Assembly: GCA_041398965.1 (NCBI GenBank)
Contig: JAWKTT010000016.1
Coordinates: 1 to 64,000, forward strand
Source: JAWKTT01 sp041398965
GTDB lineage: Bacteria; Planctomycetota; Planctomycetia; Planctomycetales; Planctomycetaceae
DNA length: 64,000 nt
Direction of reading: 5' to 3'
Shown piece after piece: positions 1-8,648 of the stretch. Each line of letters opens with the position of its first letter. Within the stretch, counting starts at the first letter, position 1. Made by a program: the position numbers and the translations under genes. The notes under the pieces were generated by a model. The model made no database searches. It was not told where the DNA came from and saw only the letters and a program-made list of their open reading frames with translations.

Positions 1-114
1 AATCGTCTCTTTGACGGTTCTTGTCAGGTTCTTTCGGGCACCGAAGTTACCTCGGGCTTCCTTAAACAATCGCTTCTTCGCGCGATGCCGTGCCTTACCT
101 GTTGTAATTCTCAT
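1..114 (-). CDS. rplT: 50S ribosomal protein L20, N-terminal part (cut by window edge)
   Basis: The first 38 codons of L20, which binds 23S rRNA and is needed for early large-subunit assembly. The minus-strand reading starts MRITTGKARHRAKKRLFKEA, followed by a G-N-F-G-A-R-K-N-L segment, the very basic N-terminal extension typical of L20. The ATG is at 114-112 and the frame stays open to position 1, so the rest lies outside the window. It follows rpmI in the usual order, but 243 nt separate the two genes instead of a few tens. The identification is firm from the sequence and from gene order. Confidence 0.93.
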   Translation of the reverse strand, partial: MRITTGKARHRAKKRLFKEARGNFGARKNLTRTVKETI

Positions 115-357
115 TGATCATCTACCCTATTGGCTGGACCCGAAACGGTGTCCGCGAAATGCGGCTCTTGGGAAAGTGTCGCTCAGGACTGAGCGACAAA
201 AACCGTCTGCGGAGTCTGAATTCTGTCTGCTTCTCAGAAACCGTGAAGTTGCCGACACCAATCGATCTCAGGGACCGTTGGCGACGCAATCGACGACACA
301 CGCATAAAAATGCCCGAATCTCACAAGCAATTCGCTACGTGCAGCGTCAGTGGGTGA
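115..357 (-). promoter_or_regulatory. Long rpmI-rplT spacer with a perfect hairpin
   Basis: No convincing gene is visible in these 243 nt. They contain a perfect 9-bp hairpin at 177-198 (TGTCGCTCA, loop GGAC, TGAGCGACA). On the minus strand it lies about 60 nt before the rplT start and is followed by CTTTCCC, not a U-run. In other bacteria L20 represses its own operon by binding mRNA structure, so a leader or attenuator role is possible, but that is inference. Confidence 0.35.
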
Positions 358-558
358 CTACATCCCGGGTCGCAGGCAGTCGGCAATTTGGACCGCTTCT
401 GCTCCCACAATGACCCCATCCTGACGAAGGTGCCGCTTGCGGTTCCCGCTCTTCTTACCCAGAATATGTCCACGGAAAGCCTTACGGTGCTTCACCTTAC
501 CGGTCGCGGTCACTTTGAACCGCTTCTTCATTCCTTTATGTGTCTTCTGCTTGGGCAT
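358..558 (-). CDS. rpmI: 50S ribosomal protein L35
   Basis: A 66-residue L35, a small basic protein of the large ribosomal subunit. It begins MPKQKTHKGMKKRFKVTATG and continues with K-V-K-H-R-K-A-F-R-G-H, the conserved L35 pattern; the length matches the family. It lies directly upstream of rplT on the same strand. infC, which commonly precedes rpmI, is not next to it; instead a GlsB-like membrane protein gene lies 142 nt upstream. Start and stop are unambiguous. Confidence 0.95.
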   Translation of the reverse strand: MPKQKTHKGMKKRFKVTATGKVKHRKAFRGHILGKKSGNRKRHLRQDGVIVGAEAVQIADCLRPGM

Positions 559-699
559 CTCATTTGCCTTACGTTCAAAAAATCAGTGGGTTCGGCAGTA
601 TAGCGACCACCCCCCCGACTCTGCCACTCAACTCGACCTTGTCCAGCAGAAAAAGTTTTGCGAATTCTAACTCGGGAAAATCGGCGAACCGAACGGCTG

Positions 700-945
700 T
701 CATGCCTTCCGACCGAGCTTACCCAGAATGACGATGAGTACGACCGCCCCGACAGTCGCGGTCACCAAGCTCCCGATGAGTCCATTGGCCGTCAGTCCGA
801 GCAGGCGGAACATCCATCCCCCCAGAATGGCTCCAATGACGCCGACAATCAAATCTCGCAGCAACCCAGAGCTTCCGCCCCGCATCAGCTGTCCAGCCAG
901 CCACCCCGCTGCGAGTCCAATTAGCGCAAAATACAGAAAATCCAT
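700..945 (-). CDS. GlsB/YeaQ/YmgE-type small membrane protein
   Basis: An 81-residue, very hydrophobic protein with three predicted membrane segments and the Gly-rich pattern of the transglycosylase-associated (GlsB/YeaQ/YmgE) family: an early G-L-A-A-G-W-L-A-G helix, a central G-V-I-G-A-I-L-G-G helix and a C-terminal hydrophobic helix ending in basic residues. I chose the ATG at 945-943 because an AGGTGAG Shine-Dalgarno lies just before it and the family begins at this hydrophobic helix; the same frame is open further upstream. The family is often linked to stress, but its biochemical role is not established. Confidence 0.8.
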   Translation of the reverse strand: MDFLYFALIGLAAGWLAGQLMRGGSSGLLRDLIVGVIGAILGGWMFRLLGLTANGLIGSLVTATVGAVVLIVILGKLGRKA

Positions 946-1260
946 CGCTCTCACCTTGGGTGAAGTCCGCATGAAATCGACTCCGAAGCGTTTCAAAAAG
1001 CGTAACGCCCTCCCCGAGTCGAAAAAAACTCTCTCGACTGATTGAATACAGGCAACCTTGCGAAGTCAATGACTTCATGTTTCAATCGCCACAACCGACG
1101 GTCGATTGAAATTCTCGTTTGTTCAAAAAAGCATGCCTTGTGCCGCCTTGGCAACGCGACGATCACCTTCCCTTCGTTCACTCGAACTGGCCGCTGCGTC
1201 AATCGGATAAGACCCACAGCTCGCTCCGTTCCGCATCTCTTACTCGAAGAAGTTCCGCCG

Positions 1261-4245
1261 ATGCACCACCTGACCTCGAACCTCAATGTTCGATTCGCCC
1301 TGACTCTTGGCCTCCTCGCGATCTCTTGGTCACCAACCAGTTGCCGAGTCGGACTGGCCGAAACTCCAGCGGCCTCCGTCGCGGAGACTGACGGCACCAA
1401 ATCAGTGGAGAAGACCTCGATTCCGCCGGCCAACTCTGTCGCACCAGCCGTCCGTAACGATCTGTTCATTAGTGGCGTCTACCCACACCTGACAACCTAC
1501 GGAATTTACAGCCAGAATGGTGGACACTACCTCGATCACCATGCTGAGTGCGGAATCGGGGCGATTGTGCCTTGGGCGAACCAGTTGTGGATGGTGAACT
1601 ACGCTCCACATCAACCCCGAGGAAGCGAACATAAGCTCTATTCGGTCGATGCCGACATCAAGACGCTGACGATTCACCCCGAGAGTGTTGGCGGAACTCC
1701 GGCGGGTCGAATGATTCATGAGGAATCGAAACAGCTCCTCATCGCACACTATCTCATTGACGAGACTGGCAAAGTCCGAGTGATCTCGCCGAAAGAGATG
1801 CCGATTCGTGTCACCGCCATCTGCCGTCACCTCACCGATCCAGCGAATCGAGTGTATTACGTCGACATGGAAGGGAGCATCTGGGAGGCTGATGTTCACA
1901 CACTGAAAGTAACGAAACTCTTCGACAAGCCGGTCCCCGGCTGGCACGGCAAAGGGGCCTACACGGCTCAAGGTCGGCTCGTCGTCTCGAACAATGGCGA
2001 ACTGGCAGCGGGGACTTACAAGCACTTGCTTGTCGGGGGCGAAGCGAAGAATCCTGAAGAGGCGGGCGTACTCGCAGAGTGGGATGGGAGCGAGTGGCGA
2101 ATCGTCGAGCGTCGGCAGTTCACAGACATCACCGGTCCAAGCGGCATTCGTGGTGGTTCCCGTGCCGCCAATGAGCCTCTCTGGGCCATCGGTTGGGACC
2201 GCCGTAGTCTTCGGCTCAACGTGTTGGAACAGGGGGAATGGCATACGTTTCTGCTCCCGAAAGCGGCCCTGTGTAACGATGCCCGCCACGGTTGGTACAC
2301 CGAGTGGCCCCGCATTCGCGAGATCACCGAGGGGAGATGGATGATGGATATGCATGGAATGTTCTTTGACTTTCCGAAGAACTTCTCTTCCACGAACACC
2401 GTCGGCCTCGCCCCCATCGGGAGTCATCTCCGTTACGTCCCTGACTTCTGTAACTGGAACGGTCGACTTGTCCTTGCTTCGGACGAAACGAGCATCCAAG
2501 GGAACCGACTGGCTGGACAACCTCAATCGAATCTCTGGTTCGGCAAGTACGAAGACCTGAAAAGCTGGGGGCCGAGGAACGGCTACGGCGGTCCTTGGAT
2601 CGAAGACCGCGTGAAGGCCGATCAACCATCAGACCCATTTCTGGTCAACGGTTTTGACCGTCGAGTGTTACATCTGGCAACCGGTGTTCGCTCCGAGAAG
2701 GCCCAGCCCGGACGACTGCGAACCGTCGATCAGTATGGGATATCGAGTCTCCCTGAAGCTCTCGAAAGGCTGCCGATGGTCTGCGTAAAACGGGGTGACT
2801 GGAAGCGACCGGCCCCGGGTTATTCGTTCAAGGTCGACCACCCGGTGACTGTCTATCTGGTGGTCGATCATCGGGGACAAACTGCTCTCGGCGACAAGTG
2901 GAAGAAGACTGAAATGACCGTTAACTGGGGGGCCGAAAAGAACGACGTCGTCTACTCGCAGGAGTTCCCTGCCGGAACCATTTCCATTCCTGGCAACAAC
3001 ACCGAGCACATCCCGGGGAGTTTCGGGATGCCTCATGCCGCATTTGTGCAGTCGGCTGCCACGGCTCTCACGATTGAACCGATAGAGTCTGCAAAGGTCA
3101 TCGAGGCCCCCGCCTCAACCACCGACGGTGTCGATACAGGCAAACCGGTCACCTTCACACTGCAAGTTGATGTTCAAGGGAATGGTCAGTGGACCGACTT
3201 CGACACGGTGACTCTCCCGGCCCATGGCTATGTCGCTCACATCCTTGCCGACGATTTCTCGGCCATGTGGATACGACTCAAAACCGACCGGGACTGTGTC
3301 GCGACAGCGGTTCTGCATCAGACAACCAATCTTTACGCGGACGGAACTCTTCCTGAAAACCAGAAGCTCTTTGCCGGACTGGCCGACGTGGACGACAGTA
3401 AGGCTTCTCATGGAGCACTTGTTTATGCGGCGAAGCGTAACCGGAACCTGCGAGTGATTGCGTCGGAGGAACGGCAATTCGAATTCACCAAGGAGACCTT
3501 CGAATTTCAGCCTGCCCCTCGAGATCGGGAACTTGAGGAGTTGCTGAAAGTCGACCCCGAATTCACCGTCGATGCCGCGTCGGTCATACTGCGTCATGAG
3601 GGGCGCACTCTGCGACTCCCGAAGGGGAATCCCCTGTTCGATCGCCCCTTCGCATCAGGATGGCCGCGAGGAAGTCGGGAAGTGGAATCGGAGCGGCACC
3701 TTGCACAATTTCATGGGACCTTTTACGAAGTCCCCCTCATCAGCAATGGCAGTCCTCCGCAGTTCCACCTCATGAGACCCGTCGCCAGTCACTCGAAACA
3801 GATTGCCGACTTCTGTTCCTGGAATGGTCTGCTGGTGTTGACCGGCGCACGAAACGACGCGGTGGCGGATGGCCACTTGTTCGTCGACCACAAGCAACAA
3901 GCCGCTCTCTGGTTCGGCGGCGTCGATGATCTCTGGAAACTTGGCAAGCCGGTCGGCAACGGCGGCCCCTGGTTTGAGACTGCGGTCAAAGCGGGCGAAC
4001 CGTCAGCCCCCTACCTGATGACCGGTTACGATCGCAAAACGTTGACGCTTCTCTCCAACGTCGATGCCACGGTGGCCATGGAAGTCGACTTCGACCATCA
4101 AAGTGGCTGGCATCGTTACCGCGAGATCACCCTTAAAGCCAATCAGGAGTGGACCGAGACCTTCCCAGCCCCCTTCAGTGCCCACTGGATTCGCTTCATC
4201 AGCAACCAGGATAGTACCGTGACAGCACAACTCCGCTACGACTGA
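1261..4245 (+). CDS. Large secreted protein with an internal duplication, unknown function
   Basis: About 994 residues. The ATG at 1261 is followed by a signal-peptide-like stretch with the hydrophobic core F-A-L-T-L-G-L-L-A-I-S-W. I do not recognise a catalytic family. A module recurs: D-F-C-(N/S)-W-N-G-(R/L)-L-V-L, then L-W-F-G, then G-G-P-W-(I/F)-E, then P-Y/F-L-(V/M)-(N/T)-G-(F/Y)-D-R. The first copy lies near residues 390-470 and the second near 850-930, so the protein seems to consist of two related halves, probably beta-propeller-like. The frame is open 73 codons further upstream, but that part looks non-coding. No operon partner; the next gene starts 115 nt later. Confidence 0.75.
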   Translation: MHHLTSNLNVRFALTLGLLAISWSPTSCRVGLAETPAASVAETDGTKSVEKTSIPPANSVAPAVRNDLFISGVYPHLTTYGIYSQNGGHYLDHHAECGIGAIVPWANQLWMVNYAPHQPRGSEHKLYSVDADIKTLTIHPESVGGTPAGRMIHEESKQLLIAHYLIDETGKVRVISPKEMPIRVTAICRHLTDPANRVYYVDMEGSIWEADVHTLKVTKLFDKPVPGWHGKGAYTAQGRLVVSNNGELAAGTYKHLLVGGEAKNPEEAGVLAEWDGSEWRIVERRQFTDITGPSGIRGGSRAANEPLWAIGWDRRSLRLNVLEQGEWHTFLLPKAALCNDARHGWYTEWPRIREITEGRWMMDMHGMFFDFPKNFSSTNTVGLAPIGSHLRYVPDFCNWNGRLVLASDETSIQGNRLAGQPQSNLWFGKYEDLKSWGPRNGYGGPWIEDRVKADQPSDPFLVNGFDRRVLHLATGVRSEKAQPGRLRTVDQYGISSLPEALERLPMVCVKRGDWKRPAPGYSFKVDHPVTVYLVVDHRGQTALGDKWKKTEMTVNWGAEKNDVVYSQEFPAGTISIPGNNTEHIPGSFGMPHAAFVQSAATALTIEPIESAKVIEAPASTTDGVDTGKPVTFTLQVDVQGNGQWTDFDTVTLPAHGYVAHILADDFSAMWIRLKTDRDCVATAVLHQTTNLYADGTLPENQKLFAGLADVDDSKASHGALVYAAKRNRNLRVIASEERQFEFTKETFEFQPAPRDRELEELLKVDPEFTVDAASVILRHEGRTLRLPKGNPLFDRPFASGWPRGSREVESERHLAQFHGTFYEVPLISNGSPPQFHLMRPVASHSKQIADFCSWNGLLVLTGARNDAVADGHLFVDHKQQAALWFGGVDDLWKLGKPVGNGGPWFETAVKAGEPSAPYLMTGYDRKTLTLLSNVDATVAMEVDFDHQSGWHRYREITLKANQEWTETFPAPFSAHWIRFISNQDSTVTAQLRYD

Positions 4246-4360
4246 TCCCGCCCCCCCAGTCGATGACATTGGATTGAGAACTGCATGGGCGACATCGGCT
4301 GCTTTAGTGGGTAATATCGAGATGGTCACTCATTGGTTTTGTTGAAAAGGAGCAAACAAC

Positions 4361-4876
4361 ATGCGCAGGGACACATCCACGTTTATGGTTTGCCTCGCGG
4401 TTTGGGCCGTCACCTTTGCGAGAACGGTGAGTGCCGAGGAACCGATTGGCGAGCCCGATCCGGGGGTCAAGGAACTTGCCTTGTTGCATCGTATGTCTGG
4501 ACGATGGGTCACCCAGTTGGACAATTCGGATGTCAAGGTCTCTGGAGGTCGGCGGTGGATTCTGGATGGGAAGTTCCTCCATCAGGACTTCAACACCAGC
4601 AACGGCACACTGCGGGGGACCATCACACGAGGCTACGACCAGAAGCGGCATCATTACACGATGACCTACCTCGACAATCAAGGAAACGCCGCATTGCTGA
4701 CAGGTGTCTGGAACGAAGACCAGAAGATGCTTACCTTCGACACTAACGACCGTCAGTCCTACATGCAAAAGTTTGAACTCTATTTCCCCGACGACAACAC
4801 CGAGCAATGGACCGTCGAAGTGCAGGGTGAAAACGAACTGATCCGAGTGACCGGCATTGCTCGTCGTCAACCCTGA
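4361..4876 (+). CDS. Secreted DUF1579-like protein
   Basis: A 171-residue protein with an N-terminal signal peptide (hydrophobic segment ending near T-V-S-A-E-E). The remainder resembles the DUF1579 fold: an early L-H-R-M-S-G-R-W motif, then alternating strands with G-G-R-R-W-I-L-D-G-K-F, Y-D-Q-K-R-H-H-Y-T-M and a W-T-V-E near the end. Such proteins look like small lipocalin-like beta-barrels; no activity is known to me. A clear AAAGGAG Shine-Dalgarno sits eight bases before the ATG. Confidence 0.75.
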   Translation: MRRDTSTFMVCLAVWAVTFARTVSAEEPIGEPDPGVKELALLHRMSGRWVTQLDNSDVKVSGGRRWILDGKFLHQDFNTSNGTLRGTITRGYDQKRHHYTMTYLDNQGNAALLTGVWNEDQKMLTFDTNDRQSYMQKFELYFPDDNTEQWTVEVQGENELIRVTGIARRQP

Positions 4877-4999
4877 ACGTACCATCCCTCGTCGACGTGA
4901 TGCCCCTCCCTCCCTGGCGATTGATAGCGTCTCTAGAGGTTGCTTGAGAGAGGTGCGGAGTCAACCAGTCTTTTTCGGCCCCGTACATTTCAGGTTAAC

Positions 5000-5347
5000 A
5001 TGCCCGTTCGAGACTATGTCATCTTCATGTTGCTGGTCTCGCTGAGTATTCCCGTCATCATCTTGGGGCATCTCTCAGGGGCAACGATCTGCGTTCCGTC
5101 GCGCAGGCTGATCGTCATTCCGATCTGGCTCTTCTCGATCGCTCCCCTTATCGGTATCGCGTTAAGTGCCTATATGCACGAGTGGAGCCCGTATGTCTTC
5201 GGAACGATACTTGCCGTCCTCTCGCTGGGGCTGATTCTCGGACATCTCAGAGATTTGGTGGTACTTCCGGGCTATCAAGGAGCCTTGATCGTCACCACCC
5301 TGATCGCACTCGGGGCCAACTTCTGGAAGTACGACTCTCTCGGATGA
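5000..5347 (+). CDS. Small membrane protein, unknown function
   Basis: A 115-residue protein with four hydrophobic segments, at about residues 7-27, 40-60, 66-84 and 95-110. I recognise no family. The ATG at 5000 immediately precedes the first hydrophobic segment; the frame continues 20 codons upstream, but that part is not protein-like. It overlaps no neighbour and looks monocistronic. Confidence 0.6.
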   Translation: MPVRDYVIFMLLVSLSIPVIILGHLSGATICVPSRRLIVIPIWLFSIAPLIGIALSAYMHEWSPYVFGTILAVLSLGLILGHLRDLVVLPGYQGALIVTTLIALGANFWKYDSLG

Positions 5348-5358
5348 TGCCCTTTTGA

Positions 5359-5577
5359 TCGGGCCCGAACAGGGTCAATCTCCGGCAGAATCGGCAGCAC
5401 CGGACCGACCGGCAGTTTTCGCTGGCGTTTGCGCCAAACTCGCCATTCGCGAAGAGCTTCCTCTGGACTATCGATGGACGCTTGGTCGATCTCTTGGTTG
5501 TGCGTCGGCAGAAATTGCTGAACGCCACAGGAGATACTGGCCAGGACTGGAAGACCGGCCAACTCAGGATGGAGTAG
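5359..5577 (+). pseudogene. Open stretch with coding-like codon use but no start codon
   Basis: Between two membrane or secreted protein genes, one plus-strand frame is open from just after a TGA at 5356 to a TAG at 5575. It has strong G/C bias at third codon positions and a protein-like reading (S-L-A-F-A-P-N-S-P-F, then L-W-T-I-D-G-R-L-V-D-L-L-V-V). No ATG, GTG or TTG is placed to start it. It may be a gene remnant or chance; two other frames are also open here. Confidence 0.25.
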
Positions 5578-5625
5578 GGGATGCGACGGAATCGCATTTC
5601 CCCACCCGAAGCAGGAGTTGGAACC

Positions 5626-6021
5626 ATGCGGTTCTCGACAAAGATGGCGAGTCTGTTAACAGTGGTCGCGATGATGAGCGTGACCTTCCAAGGTTGCGTC
5701 GGCGCCGCTCGCCGATTCGCTCGAGCCGAACGAGTCCGACAAAGTCGATACGCTTGCGGCACTCAAACGACTGCCTCCTCGGTCGACACCTCCCATCGCG
5801 ACCAGGAGTATTTCCCTCAGCCGATTGCTCCATCGTCTGGCGAGCCGGAACTCTTCCCAGGGACCACCCCGCGACACTCGAACGAGCCGACGCCAAGTGG
5901 TTCGAATCGCAGTGATGAAATTCCCCCATCGACCGACCCGATGCCCCTCTTTGAACAGGCCCCTCCAACACGGAGTGCGTCGGCAATCCCTCTTCCACCC
6001 CGCGATGGCCGCTTGTTGTAG
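5626..6021 (+). CDS. Small Pro/Ser-rich putative lipoprotein
   Basis: A 131-residue protein beginning M-R-F-S-T-K, with a hydrophobic segment ending T-F-Q-G-C, a plausible lipobox with Cys24 as the lipidated residue. The mature part is Pro/Ser/Thr-rich and low in complexity (P-I-A-P-S-S-G-E-P, E-I-P-P-S-T-D-P-M-P), suggesting an extended envelope linker. A good AGGAG Shine-Dalgarno precedes the ATG at 5626. No family recognised. Confidence 0.6.
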   Translation: MRFSTKMASLLTVVAMMSVTFQGCVGAARRFARAERVRQSRYACGTQTTASSVDTSHRDQEYFPQPIAPSSGEPELFPGTTPRHSNEPTPSGSNRSDEIPPSTDPMPLFEQAPPTRSASAIPLPPRDGRLL

Positions 6022-6051
6022 TGAATCAACACTGGCGTTGTGACAACATTC

Positions 6052-6090
6052 GAGGAGACTTCGCCTGAGAATTCAGGAGAGGTCTCTTCG
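6052..6090. terminator. Imperfect inverted repeat after the putative lipoprotein gene
   Basis: GAGGAGACTTCGCCTGA and TCAGGAGAGGTCTCTTC face each other around GAAT. They pair at 14 of 17 positions, or more if G-U is allowed. It may terminate the preceding gene, but there is no clean T-run. Confidence 0.3.
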
Positions 6091-6271
6091 CCCTTTGGCT
6101 CACCTCCATTTTGTGAGGAGTCGGGCCGTTGCTCTGGACCGGTCGACGTTGTACTTTGCGTCCCCCTGCGACACTTGTGTTTGCCACATCGCAATTCTGT
6201 TCTTTGTGATGATGTCGCTGTGTTTCATCATCGACTCCCGGTTTTCGTCTATCCCTGTTTGAGAGTTTGTC

Positions 6272-7045
6272 GTGTCGGTCATCGAACTGAAGAGTCGACG
6301 AGAAATCGCCAAAATGCGTGACGCCGGCCGACTCGTGGCCGAGGCTCATGCCATCGCGGCCAACCTTTGTCGCCCAGGCATACGAACCATCGAAATCGAC
6401 CGCGAGATCGAACAACTCTTCGCCCGGCATCAGGCAACCCCGCTCTTCAAGAACTACCCCGGCCCAACTCCCTTCCCCGCAGTCACCTGCATCAGCGTCA
6501 ACGAGCAAGTCGTGCATGGCATCCCGGGAGACTATGTACTCAAAGAGGGTGACATCGTCAGCGTCGACACCGGCTGCCGACTCAATGGATGGTGTGGCGA
6601 TTCGGCCTGGACCTACGCGGTTGGAAACATCAGCGCAGAAAAGCAACACCTGATGATGCTCGGTCGTCAAGTGCTCGAAATCGCCATTCAAGGATTCGGC
6701 GAAGAGACCCACTGGTCCAAGGTGTCGGCCCGCATGGAGAAAGCGGTCAAGGCAGCAGGTTGCTCTCTGGTCGACCAATTCGTCGGACATGGCATCGGCC
6801 GAGAGATGCACGAAGCCCCACAGGTTCCCAATCACGTCAACCGCGATCCGAACGAATCCGACTTCGCCCTCCGTCCCGGTCTCGTGCTCGCCATCGAACC
6901 GATGGTCAACGCCGGCGTCTCCGGTGTAAAAACCCTGCCCGACGGCTGGACCGTGATCACGAACGATGGCAAACCAAGCGTCCACTTCGAACACACCGTT
7001 GCCCTTACCCCCAACGGCCCGGAAATCCTGACGACTCTCGATTGA
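6272..7045 (+). CDS. map: Type I methionine aminopeptidase
   Basis: Removes the initiator Met from nascent proteins; cytosolic metalloprotease. The 257-residue protein matches the compact type I form. The five metal ligands are visible as D99 (V-S-V-D-T-G), D110 (C-G-D-S-A), H173 (G-H-G-I-G), E209 (A-I-E-P-M) and E240 (F-E-H-T-V), and H82 (V-H-G-I-P) is the substrate-binding His. The start is a GTG at 6272. The gene stands alone; the usual partners secY, adk or infA are not adjacent. Confidence 0.96.
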   Translation: MSVIELKSRREIAKMRDAGRLVAEAHAIAANLCRPGIRTIEIDREIEQLFARHQATPLFKNYPGPTPFPAVTCISVNEQVVHGIPGDYVLKEGDIVSVDTGCRLNGWCGDSAWTYAVGNISAEKQHLMMLGRQVLEIAIQGFGEETHWSKVSARMEKAVKAAGCSLVDQFVGHGIGREMHEAPQVPNHVNRDPNESDFALRPGLVLAIEPMVNAGVSGVKTLPDGWTVITNDGKPSVHFEHTVALTPNGPEILTTLD

Positions 7046-7095
7046 CGCATTCCGTTTCCTCGCCGACGCTTCGGGCAACGACGGACGCGATGGCA
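7044..7095. repeat. Intergenic repeat, copy A
   Basis: About 52 bp beginning at the map stop codon and matching 8754-8805 at roughly 41 of 52 positions in the same orientation. The shared core includes CCGTTT, CTCG, GCTTCGG and ACGAC. The two copies bracket the sialidase gene. Nature unknown. Confidence 0.45.
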
Positions 7096-7255
7096 CAACG
7101 TCCACGGACGACCCCTGACCATCGCTCACTCTCTTAGTAGATAGCGTACTCAACAGGGGACACACCTCCCTCGGCTCGCCTTGGGGGGAGATGTTGTTTA
7201 GGCTACGGGGCGTCGTTTGTCGTCGCTGGCTCGTTGTTCTTCTGGGAGACTGCTC

Positions 7256-8515
7256 ATGTTGTTCAATAGTCGATTTCTGGCTCACGGAAGTGTCGGTCGG
7301 TGGACTGGGGGATGGCGAAGAGGGGCGTTCATGATGGCCATGGTTGTCGGGCAGGTCGCGGCCATTTACGGAGTTGCTCGGGGGGAGTTTCCGGCAGTCA
7401 TTGTGTTTCAGAACGGGGCCGAGGGCTATCAGAACTACCGGATTCCGGCGATCATTCAGGCGGCCAATGGCGACTTACTCAGCTTTTGTGAGGCTCGCAG
7501 TGGTGGAGATGCCAGTGAGATTGACCTGGTGATGAAGCGTTCCACGGACGGGGGGCACACCTGGCAACCGATGCAGGTTGTGCAAGATCGTCGCAGTTTT
7601 CGCGACCTCTTTGGTGAGAATCCGCCGCCGATCACTGTCGGGAATCCGGCTCCGGTCGTCGACCTGTTGGACCCCGAGCATCCGGGGCGTATCTGGATGC
7701 CGTTTACGGTCGAGAACGACCGTGTCTTCGTGACGTTCAGCGATGACCATGGCAAAACATGGTCGGCTCGTCGTGAGATCACGAAAGACGTTAAGCGTCC
7801 TGGATGGGGTTGGTATGCAACCGGTCCTGTTCACTCGATTCAACTGCAACACGGCCCGCATCGCGGGCGGCTCGTTGTGCCGGCCGATCACCGACTGGGA
7901 GACGCCGGTCAAGACCGCGGACTCGAAGGAGCACAGGCTCTCTACAGTGACGATCACGGTATGACATGGCAGCTCGGTGCCTTGGACGATACCTACGAAG
8001 ACGATCTGAAGGCGAACGAAACGACCGTCGTCGAACTGAATGATGGTCGGTTGTACTTCAGCACTCGGGATCAAAATGGAACAGCCGCTGGAGCACGTGG
8101 CGGGGCGTATAGCAGTGATGGGGGAGAGACCTTCGACCGATCCAGCAATGCGAAGTATCACTACTTTGTCCCCTCACCCGAAGTGCATGATCTCCCGGTC
8201 GTGCAAGGGGCATTATTACGGGGGGCATCGACGAAACTGGGAGACAAGGTCGACTTGATCTTGCTTTCCGGTCCCGATGAAAACGGTCCCTCAGGCAAGG
8301 GCCGCAGCGACATGCGGCTACGGTACTCAACCGACGAAACCGCCACATGGCACGACGGCCCCCTGATCCACGAAGGCCCCGCCGCCTACAGCGACATGGT
8401 CCGCCTCGCCCCCGGAAAGTACGGCATCTTGTTCGAAGCGGGAGAGAAGGGACAGAAGTCGTATCACCAGATCCGCTTCGCCCGGTTTGCACTGGAAGAC
8501 ATCAAGCTCCCATAA
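7256..8515 (+). CDS. Secreted sialidase (exo-alpha-sialidase, BNR repeat)
   Basis: Predicted to release terminal sialic acids from glycans; a six-bladed propeller of the GH33 type. After an N-terminal hydrophobic segment the Y-R-I-P motif (Arg of the catalytic triad) appears, then several Asp boxes: S-T-D-G-G-H-T-W, S-D-D-H-G-K-T-W, S-D-D-H-G-M-T-W and S-S-D-G-G-E-T-F. A candidate catalytic Glu is in N-E-T-T-V-V-E-L, and the nucleophilic Tyr is probably in G-P-A-A-Y-S-D-M. I chose the ATG at 7256, which has a GGGAG eight bases upstream, giving 419 residues. It is not in an operon and no sialic acid transport genes lie nearby, so scavenging or sharing of sugars is inference. Confidence 0.88.
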   Translation: MLFNSRFLAHGSVGRWTGGWRRGAFMMAMVVGQVAAIYGVARGEFPAVIVFQNGAEGYQNYRIPAIIQAANGDLLSFCEARSGGDASEIDLVMKRSTDGGHTWQPMQVVQDRRSFRDLFGENPPPITVGNPAPVVDLLDPEHPGRIWMPFTVENDRVFVTFSDDHGKTWSARREITKDVKRPGWGWYATGPVHSIQLQHGPHRGRLVVPADHRLGDAGQDRGLEGAQALYSDDHGMTWQLGALDDTYEDDLKANETTVVELNDGRLYFSTRDQNGTAAGARGGAYSSDGGETFDRSSNAKYHYFVPSPEVHDLPVVQGALLRGASTKLGDKVDLILLSGPDENGPSGKGRSDMRLRYSTDETATWHDGPLIHEGPAAYSDMVRLAPGKYGILFEAGEKGQKSYHQIRFARFALEDIKLP

Positions 8516-8648
8516 CAGCCCGTTAAAAAACGACCGTGGGTCAGATTTCCAATCTGACAAGAGCTTCTCGCAGGCCTTTTTGCCGAGACATCAAACGCCA
8601 CCATGTCAGGCTGGAAAGCCTGCGCCACGTTTTTCAACAGGCTGATCA
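8516..8648. repeat. Palindromic intergenic element with related arms
   Basis: The ends are inverted copies: CAGCCCGTTAAAAAACG at the left and CGTTTTTCAACAGGCTG at the right, with GTGG/CCAC just inside. The interior holds two shorter inverted motifs, GTCAGATTTCCAATCTGAC and CAGGCTGGAAAGCCTG. This looks like a REP or MITE-like element and carries no ORF. A related arm (AACAGCCCGTTGAA) occurs near 34182. Confidence 0.5.

Noticed and set aside
1402..2625. 407-codon minus-strand ORF
   Set aside because: Antisense shadow of the secreted duplicated protein.
6026..7285. 419-codon minus-strand ORF
   Set aside because: Antisense to map, whose residues and metal ligands are clear.
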